Source of the DNA: Uloborus plumipes
Taxonomy: Eukaryota; Arthropoda; Arachnida; Araneae; Uloboridae
Reading direction: 5' to 3'
DNA: 64,000 nucleotides
NCBI GenBank assembly: GCA_038373865.1
Contig: JAXGGA010002071.1
Span: 62,001 to 126,000, forward strand
The notes beneath the pieces were generated by a model. It ran no database searches. It was not told the DNA's origin and saw only the letters and a program-made list of their open reading frames with translations. The translations under genes and the position numbers were made by a program. This document shows, piece by piece, positions 46,511 to 56,363 of the stretch (the stretch's first letter is position 1; each line of letters begins with the position of its first letter).

Positions 46511-46850
46511 TGAAGCAGTATTGGCGTTTTAAGTACGGAGAGCGGCTGGGCGCCTTCGGTACGTGAGAAGGAGGCGCCGAAGCTTAGAGCAGTATTTGCG
46601 TTTTGAGTGCGAAGAGTGACTAGGCGACTTCGGCGCCCCCTTGAAGCTTTGGAAGCGCCCTCGCAGGGGCACTGAAACTTAAAGCAGTATTTGCGTTTTA
46701 AGTACGGAGAGTGACTAGGCGACTTCGGCGCCCCCTCAGGGGCACCGAAGCTTGAAGCAGTATTGGCGTTTTAAGTACGGAAAGCACCTAGGCGCCTTCG
46801 GAGCGCGCCCCTTGAAGCTTTGGAAGCAACCCCTCAGGGGCTGTGATTTG
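46511..46850. repeat. Tandem repeat, four units of 74-96 bp
   Basis: GAAGCAGTATTGGCGTTTTAAG-type starts occur at about 46511, 46586, 46682 and 46756. Each is followed by TACGGAGAGTGACTAGGCG, TTCGGCGCC and, in longer units, TTGAAGCTTTGGAAGCG. The array is GC-rich and sits near the right end of the hAT at 45292-46897. Confidence 0.75.
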
Positions 46851-47504
46851 TTCAGGGGGGTATTCTCCCCATTGCACCCCCCCTGGATCAGCGCCTGGAA
46901 CAAGGCTACAAAAAAAAACTATATTTTTCAATGAGCAAAATTTAATACAAAAAAAAAGGTTTGCCATTAAAAAAAAAAAAAAAAAACATGACTGTCGACC
47001 GGCGCTTTTTAGAGCGGCGCACCGGGCATTTGCCTGAATGCCCACATGGCCAGTCCGACCCTGTTGGGAGACACCAGTACCGTCGAAACTCCGACGGACG
47101 ACGACAGTAAGGACCAACTGAAAAAAGTAATCCATGAAACCTAATAAATGCGTCCATTTTCGTCTCTAAACGGATGTTAACCTTTCCTTTTAAATCCGTG
47201 GTCAGACAGTTATTTTATCCCTTCACCGTGAAAAGCAAAAGCAAGTGTCTAAATAAAAATTTTTACGTTCCTTAAAGTTGAAAATCTGCTGTTATAGGAC
47301 CGTAACTAGGCACTGATAACAGAGGCCAAATGGGGTCTATTCACGGTCTGGGTTCGAGACTAGGGCTAACCACGTGATCCGTGAGTTTACATTTTCAAAA
47401 CCAATGCTTAGAATCGGAAAAGTTCGCTTTTAAAATTATGGATTAAATGTATTCTTTTGTAGTTTTCATGCTATATTTTTGTTCCGGAAGAAAGTTTTTT
47501 ACAT

Positions 47505-47768
47505 GCTGATCTTCTGTTTGACTCTCGGATGTACGAAGGGGGAACGAAAATGAAGTTGTAGTGAAAAAATGTGTACGCTTCCATGGCTGTCATTTACAAC
47601 ATCTACCGACTGAATAAAAGGCATGTAAAAAGTCAATCGGATGAATTTTGTGCTAAATGAGCATTCTGTGGTCTGCTCTAAACATTTCTGAGCAGTGGAT
47701 TTCATATGATGGTCAATTGTAAATCGCCGAGGCTTAATAAAAAAAATACAATGCTGACAATGTTTCCG
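47505..47768 (+). pseudogene. Decayed THAP zinc-finger domain
   Basis: Pieces of a THAP (C2CH) DNA-binding domain appear in order but in different frames and with stops: CLTLGCTKG (first Cys pair), then NFVLNEHSVVCSKHF followed by AVDF (second Cys-His pair with the invariant VCSKHF), then PRLNKKNTMLTMFP, corresponding to the RxLKxxAVPTIF end of the domain. Shifts occur around 47580 and in the A-run near 47740. The source could be a host THAP gene or a THAP-bearing transposon. It is not translatable. Confidence 0.5.
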
Positions 47769-47789
47769 TAAAGCCGGTAATGTGTGAAA

Positions 47790-49480
47790 GTGAACGCACA
47801 GCTTTGCTACCATTAAGTAAGTTGCTAATATTGCACAAATTAGTACACCTGTATATTGTCTCAAATTCTTTTGAATTTAATTAGGTGCATTTAGTACTTT
47901 TTTTATACTTTCATTGAGAACAGCGTATTAATAAGCTTTTATTTGATTGGTATTTAGTTTTAATTAATAAGAATTAAGAATGCATAGTAGTAAGAAAAAA
48001 ATCTGAGAAGGTTTTCCTAAAAAACATTTTGTTTTTCGGTTTGAAGTGCAAGTTAAGTGTGTTTAGTGTTCATTCCTGTTATTTTGTTTGCAGTTCTTCC
48101 TCGTTTTCAAGCAAGCATCATTGCTTTGAACATGAAGTCAGACAACATTAAACTACAAGTCTTTTTATGAAACAACAATAACAAAATGGGCAGCAATAGA
48201 GTTTGTTAGTATACTTTAAAATCTACATACTCTTTTGCTGATCTTTTTTGTGCGATATTCTACAGGCATTTTGTAACAAACACACAGAGGTAAGAATAGC
48301 TTTTCTACTTATTTCTATTATTGATTTTCTATGCTCTTGTTAGGCTAATCTGAGTCTCATTTGCTAGCATAATGAAAGAAGCATGATACATTGATGCTGT
48401 TTATTATTATGGAAAAAATTTCCGTCAACAATGGAAATTACTCGTTCTTCAGTTGCATGTTTTACTCATTAAAGCCGATGGATTTGTATGCAAAACTAGA
48501 ACACAGTAGAACCTCAATAATTCAAAACTCTTTAACCAACCCATACATGTGATTCTTCAGCCAATTGGCGGAAATCAGCCAATTTGTTTGGCAAAACAGT
48601 TTCCACCTTCTACCGATCAGCCTTAAAAAATTTCCCATCTGCTCTAAAATTTTCATTCCATTTAAAATTTCCACGATTTCTAGACGAAGATAATTGGAGA
48701 TAGCGATTTACCCAGCTTTAAAAGGGAGCATTCTTTGCTTGCTTGGTTTTGGTTAGAAATTTCAATTTGAAAAAAGGAAAAAGTTTGAATAAAATAAAAC
48801 GGAGCTATTGAAACCAAAATGATAGAATTTAAAAATAAAAAAATACAATAAAATTTTTTACTAAATGCATTTAATAGCACTTTTGCCCGTGGAACCAAAA
48901 AGTTTCGACATGTCTAATATTTTCAGCCTAATTGTTTTGAAAGTAATCACATGTATGCCAACCTTTTTATCACATATTTCTTAGAGTGCTCTTTAGGGGA
49001 TTCTGTCGAAATTAATTTAAAATGAAGGATAGCCCAGAGCAACATTTCTCAACTTTTTTAAGCTTGCGTACCACTTGATTGTACAGTACATCATGGATAA
49101 ATGTATCATTTCAGATAAGTGATAGTATTTTTGGATTTTTAAAAACTATGGCTAGTGTTAAACATTGATTTATAGAATGATCATTACAATTTCATTGATA
49201 TACGCCGAAACATTATTCTTCATATATAGTTGATGAAATAAGTAAACTTTTTTGTAATATGCATTTGTTCAAAATTTTATATTCATATATTATTTTGTCA
49301 TATTTTGTTACTGATAAAATCATTTTAATAAATATGCAAAGATATAAAAAAAAAAAACAATTTACTATCTTCTTATATTCAAATATTTTTATTTAATGTG
49401 ATCCTGGTGGTTGTTTCGTAGAATCCTTATTTTTTGAAGTGTACTGACGGCCAACGGCCTTTTGTGTACCAGCAACTAGT
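47790..49480. other. Intergenic, no gene recognised
   Basis: CAGTAGAACCTCAATAATTC at 48505 looks like a pogo-group left end without a visible partner. Around 49040-49070 CATTTCTCAACTTTTTTAAGCTTGCGTACCAC resembles a hAT end that would pair with CCACGGTTTAGGAAACC at 50222-50240, across the element at 49484. Nothing coding was supported. Confidence 0.35.
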
Positions 49481-49483
49481 AAG

Positions 49484-50189
49484 CAGGGCTGCGGAGTCGG
49501 AGAAAAAATGGTCGACTCCGACTCCGGGATTTTAAAACTTCCGACTCCTGTTTTATTTCTATTTATTTTTTTTCCCAAATGTGAAGAGGGAAAAACCCTA
49601 AACAAAGGTTGAAATGTTAAGTCCATTTTTAAAAGTTTCATTTTTATTCATGGTCATAACCAGGACTCACTTTAGGGGGGGGTAGCAAGCTGGGGTATCC
49701 CAGTTGGAGGTCATTGTGACCTCTCAAAAAGTTCAATTTTCTTAAGAATTCTCGCAGGTAATTTCACATTTACCTCAATTCTCGGAAATCACTGTGACCT
49801 CCCAAAAAGTCCATTTTCTCCAGAGCAAAAGACAAGTGCCGCTCTTTTCATTTGACTCCGTACAAAACTAATAGTTTTCTTGTTAAATGGCTAGACTTTA
49901 TTTTAACACATTGCATTTTTGATGCAAATATTTTTTATTCACTTGCATAAGCCCAAAAATAGCAATTCGTTTCACAAAGCAGACCCGCCATTTTGAAGCC
50001 CTTTTTATTGATCCTAGATGCTTAGGATTTGGATATTGGACGCTGAAAATTTGTATCTGTTAGTTTCAAAGATATGTTTTCACCTCCATAAAATTTCATC
50101 CAAATCGGAGGTGGTCGGAGTCCACATGTTTTTCAGCGACTCCGACTCCGACGGTCCAAAATCAGTCCCACTCCGACTCCGCAGCCCTG
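49484..50189. mobile_element. 706-bp hAT element with perfect 8-bp duplication CTAGTAAG
   Basis: The ends CAGGGCTGCGGAGTCGGAG and CTCCGACTCCGCAGCCCTG are exact inverses, and CTAGTAAG flanks both (49476-49483 and 50190-50197). Subterminal CGACTCCGACTCCG repeats are frequent. It is non-autonomous. It appears to interrupt an older hAT-like repeat whose pieces lie at about 49040 and 50200-50250. Confidence 0.9.
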
Positions 50190-50444
50190 CTAGTAAGTCA
50201 CGTACCACCAATGGTACACCTACCACGGTTTAGGAAACCTTGGCTTAGAGCGTTGTATCCTTTTGAAAGTTTGGGCCAAAGTAACCTGCGTTTATAGTAA
50301 ATATTTTTGAACAATGTATTCATGTTTTAAAGTAAAGAACAAAATGTAAAGGTAACTATCATAAATGTCACAATACAAATTACAGTACAGGTGGAGACAT
50401 GGAGGTAGGTTACAGACCCCCTTCTCCCTAAGTGACTTACCATA

Positions 50445-50618
50445 GTCGACACTCGATATAACGACCGCTTTCGTCCTACAGAAAACGGTCTTTATAACGA
50501 GGGGTCGCTATAAGAGGTGGAACATAGAGTATATTGGGATACAAATGGGGTTTTTCTCACCGGTCGTTATATTAGGATGGCCTTTATAACGAGTGGTCGT
50601 TATAACGAGCGTCGACTG
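50445..50618. mobile_element. Pogo/mariner-type MITE with GTCGACxCTCGTTATAACGACC ends
   Basis: The left GTCGACACTCGATATAACGACC is mirrored by GGTCGTTATAACGAGCGTCGAC on the right, with TA at both outer borders. An inner TTTATAACGAGxGGTCG repeat is present in both halves. The ends are of the pogo/Tigger type. It is non-coding. Confidence 0.7.
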
Positions 50619-51657
50619 TATTACATACAGCTGCAATTGTGTACCTTATATTTCAAGAAGTATCAGTAGTGCAGTTTGGCAGCACCACAGCCTTACTACC
50701 ACGGGGTGGCAGATGTAATTCTCACCCTTGCCCTGGTTGTAATTTCGCTCTTTGTGCTATAAATTCTGTTCTATATTTAATGTATCTGTATTGTACTATT
50801 TCATATTGGTCATGAGTTCACTAATGGGTCCTGTGTGATCATGTGCACAAACTCGCAATGTATGTTGTCAGTAAATGTGTGTGTGTGGGGGGGGGGGAGA
50901 GATATTTTGAACACATTTATCCCGAAACCCACTTTTTGAACCTAAAAATGTTACTCAGATTCCCTTATAGCAACGTAACAAAAAGAAGCATTACATTTAG
51001 TAGTTCATGAGCATCACGACCGGGGGAAGAGGGGGGAGTCCTCCTTCGATAATTGTGAAGATGAAATTATTATTTTTGGTGGAAATGATTTTCTCGAAAC
51101 ACAAAAAAAAATTTATCTGATTGTTGCACAACCTAATTATCAAATCTGTGGTTCTTCAAGGGAAGTGGCTGATTTACAACAATTGGGGTTTTTTTTCCCA
51201 TCACTGAAGTAAAATCAGTGAGGTAACTTTTATTCAAGAAGTTGCAGCACAAAGCCCAATGAGTAATATTGCCAAAATAAAACCACCGGCTTCTTTAGGG
51301 TTCGAGTGAAAGTTTCAACCCTGTCCTCTAAAGAAAAAAGACTCATGGTACAACATGTGTACCGCCCAGTTCCTAAAGGTTAAGGTTCTCCCAATTTATA
51401 ACATTGAAACAGGTGTACATATGATTGATAAGAAAAAGACATATATTGGTTGTATAATAGTACTCGACTCGTTTTCAACTATACCCCTTGCTATCTAGTA
51501 CAATAGACCTCTGGTCGCAGTGCTTGGTTCGTTTGAACCCCCCTTTCTCTCATTTCAAATACCCCTTGCTGTTATCTGCAATGTAAGCCTTAGGAGGAGT
51601 ACAGTTTTTTTAAATTCTTTTTCCAGAAAATTTAAGAGATTATTGAGTTTGCAAGTA

Positions 51658-52060
51658 CAGTATAGAACCTTTTATCCGGGAACCAAAATACCTGGAAACC
51701 AGAAAACCGGCAACATTTTGTCAATTTTTCCGGCACTTTTTAAAATACGCATTTTCGGCAATTTCTAAAAAATGAAGAGCATTTTTTTTTTCATTTGAAA
51801 TACCTAAATGAATATGAACGGTTTCTTCATAAATACCATAAAAGTGGCATATAGGTCAGAAATTTTTAATATTGTAATATCTATAAGCACTTCTGGATCG
51901 TTTTCTCTTCAGATTTTGAGATGCATTATTATTTGTTATAGTAACTTGGATTTTATAAACAATTGGCAAATATCGCTTGGTAGCGATCCAGAAAACCGGG
52001 AAATTCAGTTATCCGGGATAGCTGTGGTCCGTCACATCCCGGATAATTGGTTCTCTACTG
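51658..52060. mobile_element. Pogo-type MITE, CAGTAxAGAACCTTTTATCCGGG ends, TA duplication
   Basis: It begins TA CAGTATAGAACCTTTTATCC and ends GGATAATTGGTTCTCTACTG TA. Subterminal ATCCGGGA/TCCCGGAT words occur on both sides. 403 bp, no transposase. Confidence 0.7.
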
Positions 52061-52866
52061 TAGTTTCAAATTTTATCAAGAATACACAGTTAATATTAAT
52101 TAAAAACTTTTATGCAAACAAAACAAATTTAGTTTAATTCCTATTTTGTATAATATTAAAATATGAATAAAATTCTGTCACACATTATACTGATCATGTT
52201 TGTTGCAGAAAAATGGAGGAATAGCCAGAAATTTGAATTTACAGTACAAGTTCCAACATAAAATTGAAAACGACTTTATTGCTTCGTTCTAAGATTCATA
52301 AGTTTCCCCATTTGTTTGTGCACCCCTGAGCACCAACTCACTTGCGGAATTCAGTGACAATCACTGAGCTTTCTTTTAATCCTGGCTTTTAACTTTTGTG
52401 AAGTAAACGTTTTGTTGCCAAATAAACAGACCCATGTCCAAAAAATAATTTCGATATATGGAAAATTTATTTATATATAGAAACTGCTTTTCGATGTAAT
52501 AAACATAGAGATTTGATTTCTGTTCGTTATATAGAAAATTTCAATATGTAGAAGTTTGATATATGGAGGTTCGACTGTACATTCTTTACATATTGTTCCT
52601 TCGATAAAGTGACAAGTTCTGTAGCATCACTTTTTGCTGTATCTGAACAAATGATGCGATGGCGTAGCTAGGGAGGGAGGTGGGGTCATAACCCTGCCAA
52701 TGAAGCAAGAAAATTATATGTATGAAAACACATTTGAGGGCCTAAAATCGTACTTTCGACCTTTTATTTCGAAAATTTTTCAATGTGTGTGACCCGCCCC
52801 CCATAGAAAAATGTCTTGCTATGCCATTAAAATGATACGGTCAATCATGTATTTTCCTGCTTTATA

Positions 52867-53702
52867 CAGTGAAGCACCGTTTATACGTTTCTCTTTTATA
52901 CGTTTTTATCATTTATACGTTTTTACTCTTGGTCCCGGCAGAGTCCAATACATATTAATGTTAAAAAATTTCTTTTATACGCTTTCCTGAAATCGCAGTT
53001 TCATTTATACGTTTTTTTAAATCTGAGTCAAAAGGAGCGAGATTGGGCTTGGGCAGATGTTTTACCGAAAACGATAAAAAAACTGCTTCACCATTGGTGG
53101 ATTTTTGTCTTCAGTGAATGGCCCTATTGAAATCACCGAAGTTACTGATTTTACGCTCCCTGAAAACTGGTCAAATGTAAATGAAGTTTCTTCATTTCAT
53201 GACTTCGTTCACTGCGATTCAGAACATGTTCACTTCTAACAATCGACGAAATGATCGATAATGAAGAATCCAGCAGCGAAGAAGAGGATAATTGCTCGGA
53301 CAAGCCACTGCCAAGTTTTCAGCAAGCTTTAGAGGGTTTTGACACCATGCAAGACAATCTCATTAGTAGTGAGTTAACTGATAACGTTACTTTTATAAAC
53401 AAAGAACTTTTTTCTGTGCATTCCAAAAGAGACTTACAGCCTAAAATAACGAAATACTTTGAACGTCAGTCCGGATGAATATGAGAAGTAGTAGATGTAA
53501 ATTAATTCTAGAAAAGGGTTAGTATTACATGCTTCATGTCATTGTATTTCATTATTTTATTTTCCTTATAACCCTTAAGTTACTTTCAACCACAAATATT
53601 CGTTTTTTCTTATTTTTTTTTTGTAATTTTCATTTATACGTTTTTTCATTTATACGTTTTTTCTCACGATCCCTTGAAAAACGTATAAACGGTGCTTCAC
53701 TG
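52867..53702. mobile_element. Pogo/Tigger element with transposase remnant, TA duplication
   Basis: The terminal repeats CAGTGAAGCACCGTTTATACG and CGTATAAACGGTGCTTCACTG are exact inverses with TA on both sides. TTTATACGTTTT repeats fill both subterminal regions. It has an internally deleted structure: only the C-terminal part of a Tigger-type transposase remains (53041-53478). The element is therefore a non-autonomous derivative whose family is supported by both ends and protein. Confidence 0.85.
53041..53478 (+). pseudogene. C-terminal fragment of a pogo/Tigger transposase
   Basis: DWAWADVLPKTIKKLLHHWW corresponds to the AWxxVxxxTIxxCwxxaGF segment that follows the DDE domain in Tigger/jerky proteins. 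After a frameshift comes GGFLSSVNGPIEI, then LPENWSNVNEVSSFHDFV and a stop. After another shift an acidic stretch (NEESSSEEEDNCSDKPLPSF) leads to QQALEGFDTMQDNLI and a stop at 53478. The DNA-binding and DDE domains are missing. The 75-codon open frame at 53251-53478 is the tail of this fragment, not a gene. Confidence 0.7.
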
Positions 53703-53985
53703 TAGTTTTCTTCCTAATAATACTGCAAACTTTTGAATGATCGTAGTCTAGGCAAGTAAAAAGCGTTTTCTTTGATCGGTGCGTGATGCGATTCTAATGT
53801 AATTCTACTTCCAGTAGCGATTGCAATTTGCGATCGCCTCGAAGCGATTGCAATGGTGTTTCACTTGAATTCCTGCCCAAAGAAAGTAAAACTAATAAGC
53901 ATACCCCCCCCCCCGGCTAAAATTTTTTTTGGAAACTGAGAAAGGAATTTCTACATTTCAAAAATAAAACTCTAATGACTTTTTA

Positions 53986-55421
53986 TTAGTATCACGGGAC
54001 GCGGGAGCGTCCCGCCCCGCCAAGAAAACCAAATACAAGCCGCCAAGAAATTTCCATCGCCAATAAAAATGTAAAAGAGCGACTAGGACTGTTTACGCGA
54101 GTAACCAAACCGGGGTTTTCACCCCTCTGTATCTCAGCTCCATAAAGATCCTTAGAGTTCATTTTTGGTATACTCCAATGTCCAGCGGCCCCTGACGGCA
54201 CATACTAAAGCAAAACATCCAGGACCCTCAGGGGGAGGGGTGATATATGTTATAAAATCGCTATTTTTCGCACTTTTTAAAAATTGTTTGACAGGGGTCC
54301 AGACTAAACGGTAACTCGGATTGAGCTCTGCTTTTGCACCCACATTTATTTTGTCCCAAAGCTCGGCATAGGGGGTTTTTCGACCCCCCACCCCCTCCCC
54401 CCTCGTTTTTATTTTCCGTATATTTTCTCCCCGGGGGCCTTTAGTGTTGATTTTTGGTATGAATATTCTCGATGAGACATTGAGGACATTTTCCCAAAAT
54501 TTACCCCCCGGGGTCATCGCACCCCGGAGTTATTAATGCTTAAAATTGGTCCGATTTCTATCTACTAGCTCTGTTCAACATCTGAGCATTTATGTTTTCA
54601 TTGTTGGGCCACGAGGAAAGAAAACTCAATGATTTATAATTTCATCTGTTGCCAGTTTCTATTTGTTAACAAATAAAATATTTGTAATTGATTTTATTGC
54701 ATAAGGCTTTTAAAAGGGATCTTCAATTTAGTTTATTTTAATATGAAATCGGCAGTTATATAGCGGCTCTAGGCAGTAAGGGTTGGGTTTTTTTAAACTT
54801 TTAATTTAATCGTAGTATTGTTAGCAACTAGCTTTGTTTTGCGTCGGTTCAGGTGGTACATTGTGATTGATTTCAAATTTATCCTAGACTGAAGAAGATC
54901 CTTGAACTTTTGCACCAAATGCATGCCGCCAAGAAAACTACAGATGTCGGACCGCCAAGAAAAATGTTGAAGGGAAAAAAAAACATGCAAAGTAAATTTT
55001 GAAGAGAAAAAAAAACAGGCAAAGAAATAATATTAATGCAAAAACATGTGATATCTCCCCAAAAACAACAGTGTTGTAAAAAAATCCCCCGCCAAGAAAA
55101 CCTTAAATACTCAGCCTTAAAAAGTTATGATATCGAGTTTTCCCGCCAAGTTTGTGCCAAACTACAACTAACCTGTATGTATAGTTCTTTTAAATTGTTT
55201 TCAGTCCTGCCAGGCGGGAAGTTTTTATTCATTAAGCAACCACCTCACAAGACAAAGCTTCCCGCCTGGCAAAACTGAAAACAATTTAAAAGAACTATAT
55301 ATATACAGGTTAGTTGTACACAAACTTGGCGGGAAAACTCGATATCATAACTTTTTAAGGCTGAGTATTTAAGGTTTTCTTGGCGGGGGATTTTTTAACA
55401 ACACTGTTGTTTTTGGGGAGA
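53986..55421 (-). mobile_element. Candidate non-autonomous Helitron, minus orientation
   Basis: On the minus strand the 3' end reads an 8-bp stem with 4-base loop (CGGGACGC TCCC GCGTCCCG, 53995-54014), five bases, then CTAA followed by host T. The 5' end is A|TCTCCCC at 55421. Helitrons start TC, end CTRR about 5-12 bases after a short hairpin, and insert between A and T without duplication, as seen here. The interior has repeated CGCCAAGAAAA words, C/G-rich blocks and a foldback next to the 5' end (55052-55421). No Rep/helicase protein is present. The 5' end is less certain than the 3' end. Confidence 0.5.
55052..55421. repeat. 370-bp foldback (arms about 170 bp, short spacer)
   Basis: ATCTCCCCAAAAACAACAGTG at the left edge returns inverted at the right edge. 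The arms contain CCGCCAAGAAAACCTTAAATA, AAGTTATGATATCGAGTTTT and CTGCCAGGCGGGAAG, and the turn lies around 55230-55255. Pairing is nearly uninterrupted, so a transcript would form a long hairpin. It overlaps the proposed Helitron 5' region. Confidence 0.8.
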
Positions 55422-55655
55422 TAGTTTTATCCCCCGACGCAAAAAGCAAAGCGGCTACAAGAAGTACTTTGTTCTTTTTTTTGTTCCATTGTTGGCCTCT
55501 TTTGATGATTTAAGGGTAGGGACTGAGATCGTCATTCTTCTTTAGAAACTTTTTGAAATTATATTTCCGCAAACACAGTTTCAGAGCAAAGGAATAATTT
55601 TGCTGATGTCTCAGGAAAGAGGTTGTTTAGGACTTTCCCAAGCATGTTTCCGTTT

Positions 55656-55783
55656 TTCACTTCCTTTTACATAGTAAAAGAAGTATTGTGATCGCGAAAA
55701 AAAAAAAAAAAAAAAATTAACCCAAATTTGGGTCTAAATTTTGATTTTGCTCACCCCCGTATGAATGTTGAGTAGTTTTTTTT
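55656..55783. mobile_element. CTTCCTTTTA family, terminal fragment (inverted)
   Basis: CACTTCCTTTTACATAGTAAAAGAAGTATTGTGATCGCG (given here as a description of 55660-55698) followed by an A-run, TTTGGGTCTAAATTTTGATTTTGC and CCCGTATGAATGTTGAGTAG is the right end of the family in reverse orientation. It stops at GAGTAGTTTTTT. The remainder of such an element resumes from the same GAGTAGTTTTTT at 63172. Confidence 0.6.
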
Positions 55784-56363
55784 TTATATACGGAAGCCAT
55801 GAGCTTCGACACACATGAGGACTCACACATCACTTCACACACATCAGGGTCCCCCGTACCTACCACAGCTCAAGGGCGGATACAAGGGAGGGGCGATGGG
55901 GGCGATCGCCCCTCCCTTGAGGGACTCTTCCACAGCGGTTCTTAGATTTTGAAGTTCAAAAAAGGCAGTTTTAGTTGATTTTTGATGATATTAAGAGAAA
56001 GGGTGAGGATTCGGAGCTCTGATCTGGAAATTTTTCGAAATGGAAGACCAAAACATTTGTAACCAACATGTGTTAACAAGGGTGCATGGAGAAAAAAATG
56101 GGCAAGTAAGAAAAAAAACTCAATCGCCCCTCCCTTGGAACATTTCTGGATCCGCCCTTGCCACAGCTCGTGGTTTAACCGGGATAGGGTCCTGAAAGGC
56201 GCTCTGTTCTTTTTGAACCGGAACCAAGGGTCGAGCAAACCCTTGGCCCAGCATCCCCTAGAGGTATCGCTTCACTTGGAGGATTTTATGACCACGAACA
56301 TTTTTAACGTCCCCCAGCCACCATTAATGAAGACGGTAAATCTTTGATCTGCAGAATGGCATT
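55784..56363 (-). mobile_element. tRNA-derived SINE, 3' portion, interrupted by a hAT MITE
   Basis: On the minus strand it runs from GATCAAAGATTTACCGTC through GGGGGACGTTAAAAATG and CCTCCAAGTGAAGCGATACC to a GTATATAAAAAAAAAA tail at about 55784. The first 110 bases match 62848-62950, where they follow a tRNA-like head. The head itself is absent here. A hAT MITE (55871-56160) with its own duplication splits the 3' part. Retroposition is inferred from the A-tail. Confidence 0.5.
55871..56160. mobile_element. 290-bp hAT MITE with perfect 8-bp duplication CCACAGCT
   Basis: It begins CAAGGGCGGATACAAGGGAG and ends CTTGGAACATTTCTGGATCC GCCCTTG. CCACAGCT lies exactly outside both ends (55863-55870 and 56161-56168). 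Subterminal GGGAGGGGCGAT and its inverse ATCGCCCCTCCC are prominent. It is non-coding and inserted into the SINE fragment. Confidence 0.88.

Larger units (their letters stand above)
45292..46897. mobile_element. 1.6-kb hAT element with perfect 8-bp duplication GAACAAGG
   Basis: It begins CAGGCGCGGATCAAGG and ends CCTGGATCAGCGCCTG, with GAACAAGG exactly outside both (45284-45291 and 46898-46905). It is inserted into the 39613-47063 element and is therefore younger. The interior contains GGACCTT-type repeats (45643-45870), a block reading FTSDLNEIWQGD in one frame (a phrase common in animal repeat consensus translations), and the tandem array at 46511-46850. No transposase was seen. Confidence 0.85.
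39613..47063. mobile_element. 7.45-kb hAT-type insertion with perfect 8-bp duplication TTGGGAGA
   Basis: The ends CAGGGTCGGACTGG and CCAGTCCGACCCTG are inverted, and TTGGGAGA lies exactly outside both (39605-39612 and 47064-47071). The size is inflated by nested insertions: a foldback (39967-40728), repeats at 41404-42212, 42310-42491 and 42935-43672, and a second hAT (45292-46897). No hAT transposase domain was recognised. Two stretches with protein-like character (41097-41400 on the minus strand, 44723-45253 on the plus strand) remain unexplained. Confidence 0.8.

Noticed and set aside
47499..47864. 121-codon open frame on the minus strand
   Set aside because: It lies antisense to the decayed THAP domain. 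The plus-strand pieces match a known domain, and the minus-strand translation matches nothing.
54152..54517. 121-codon open frame, GC-rich, minus strand
   Set aside because: It lies inside the Helitron candidate and overlaps repeated ACCAAAAATxAACxCTAA blocks and CCCCGGGG tracts. No homology was recognised.
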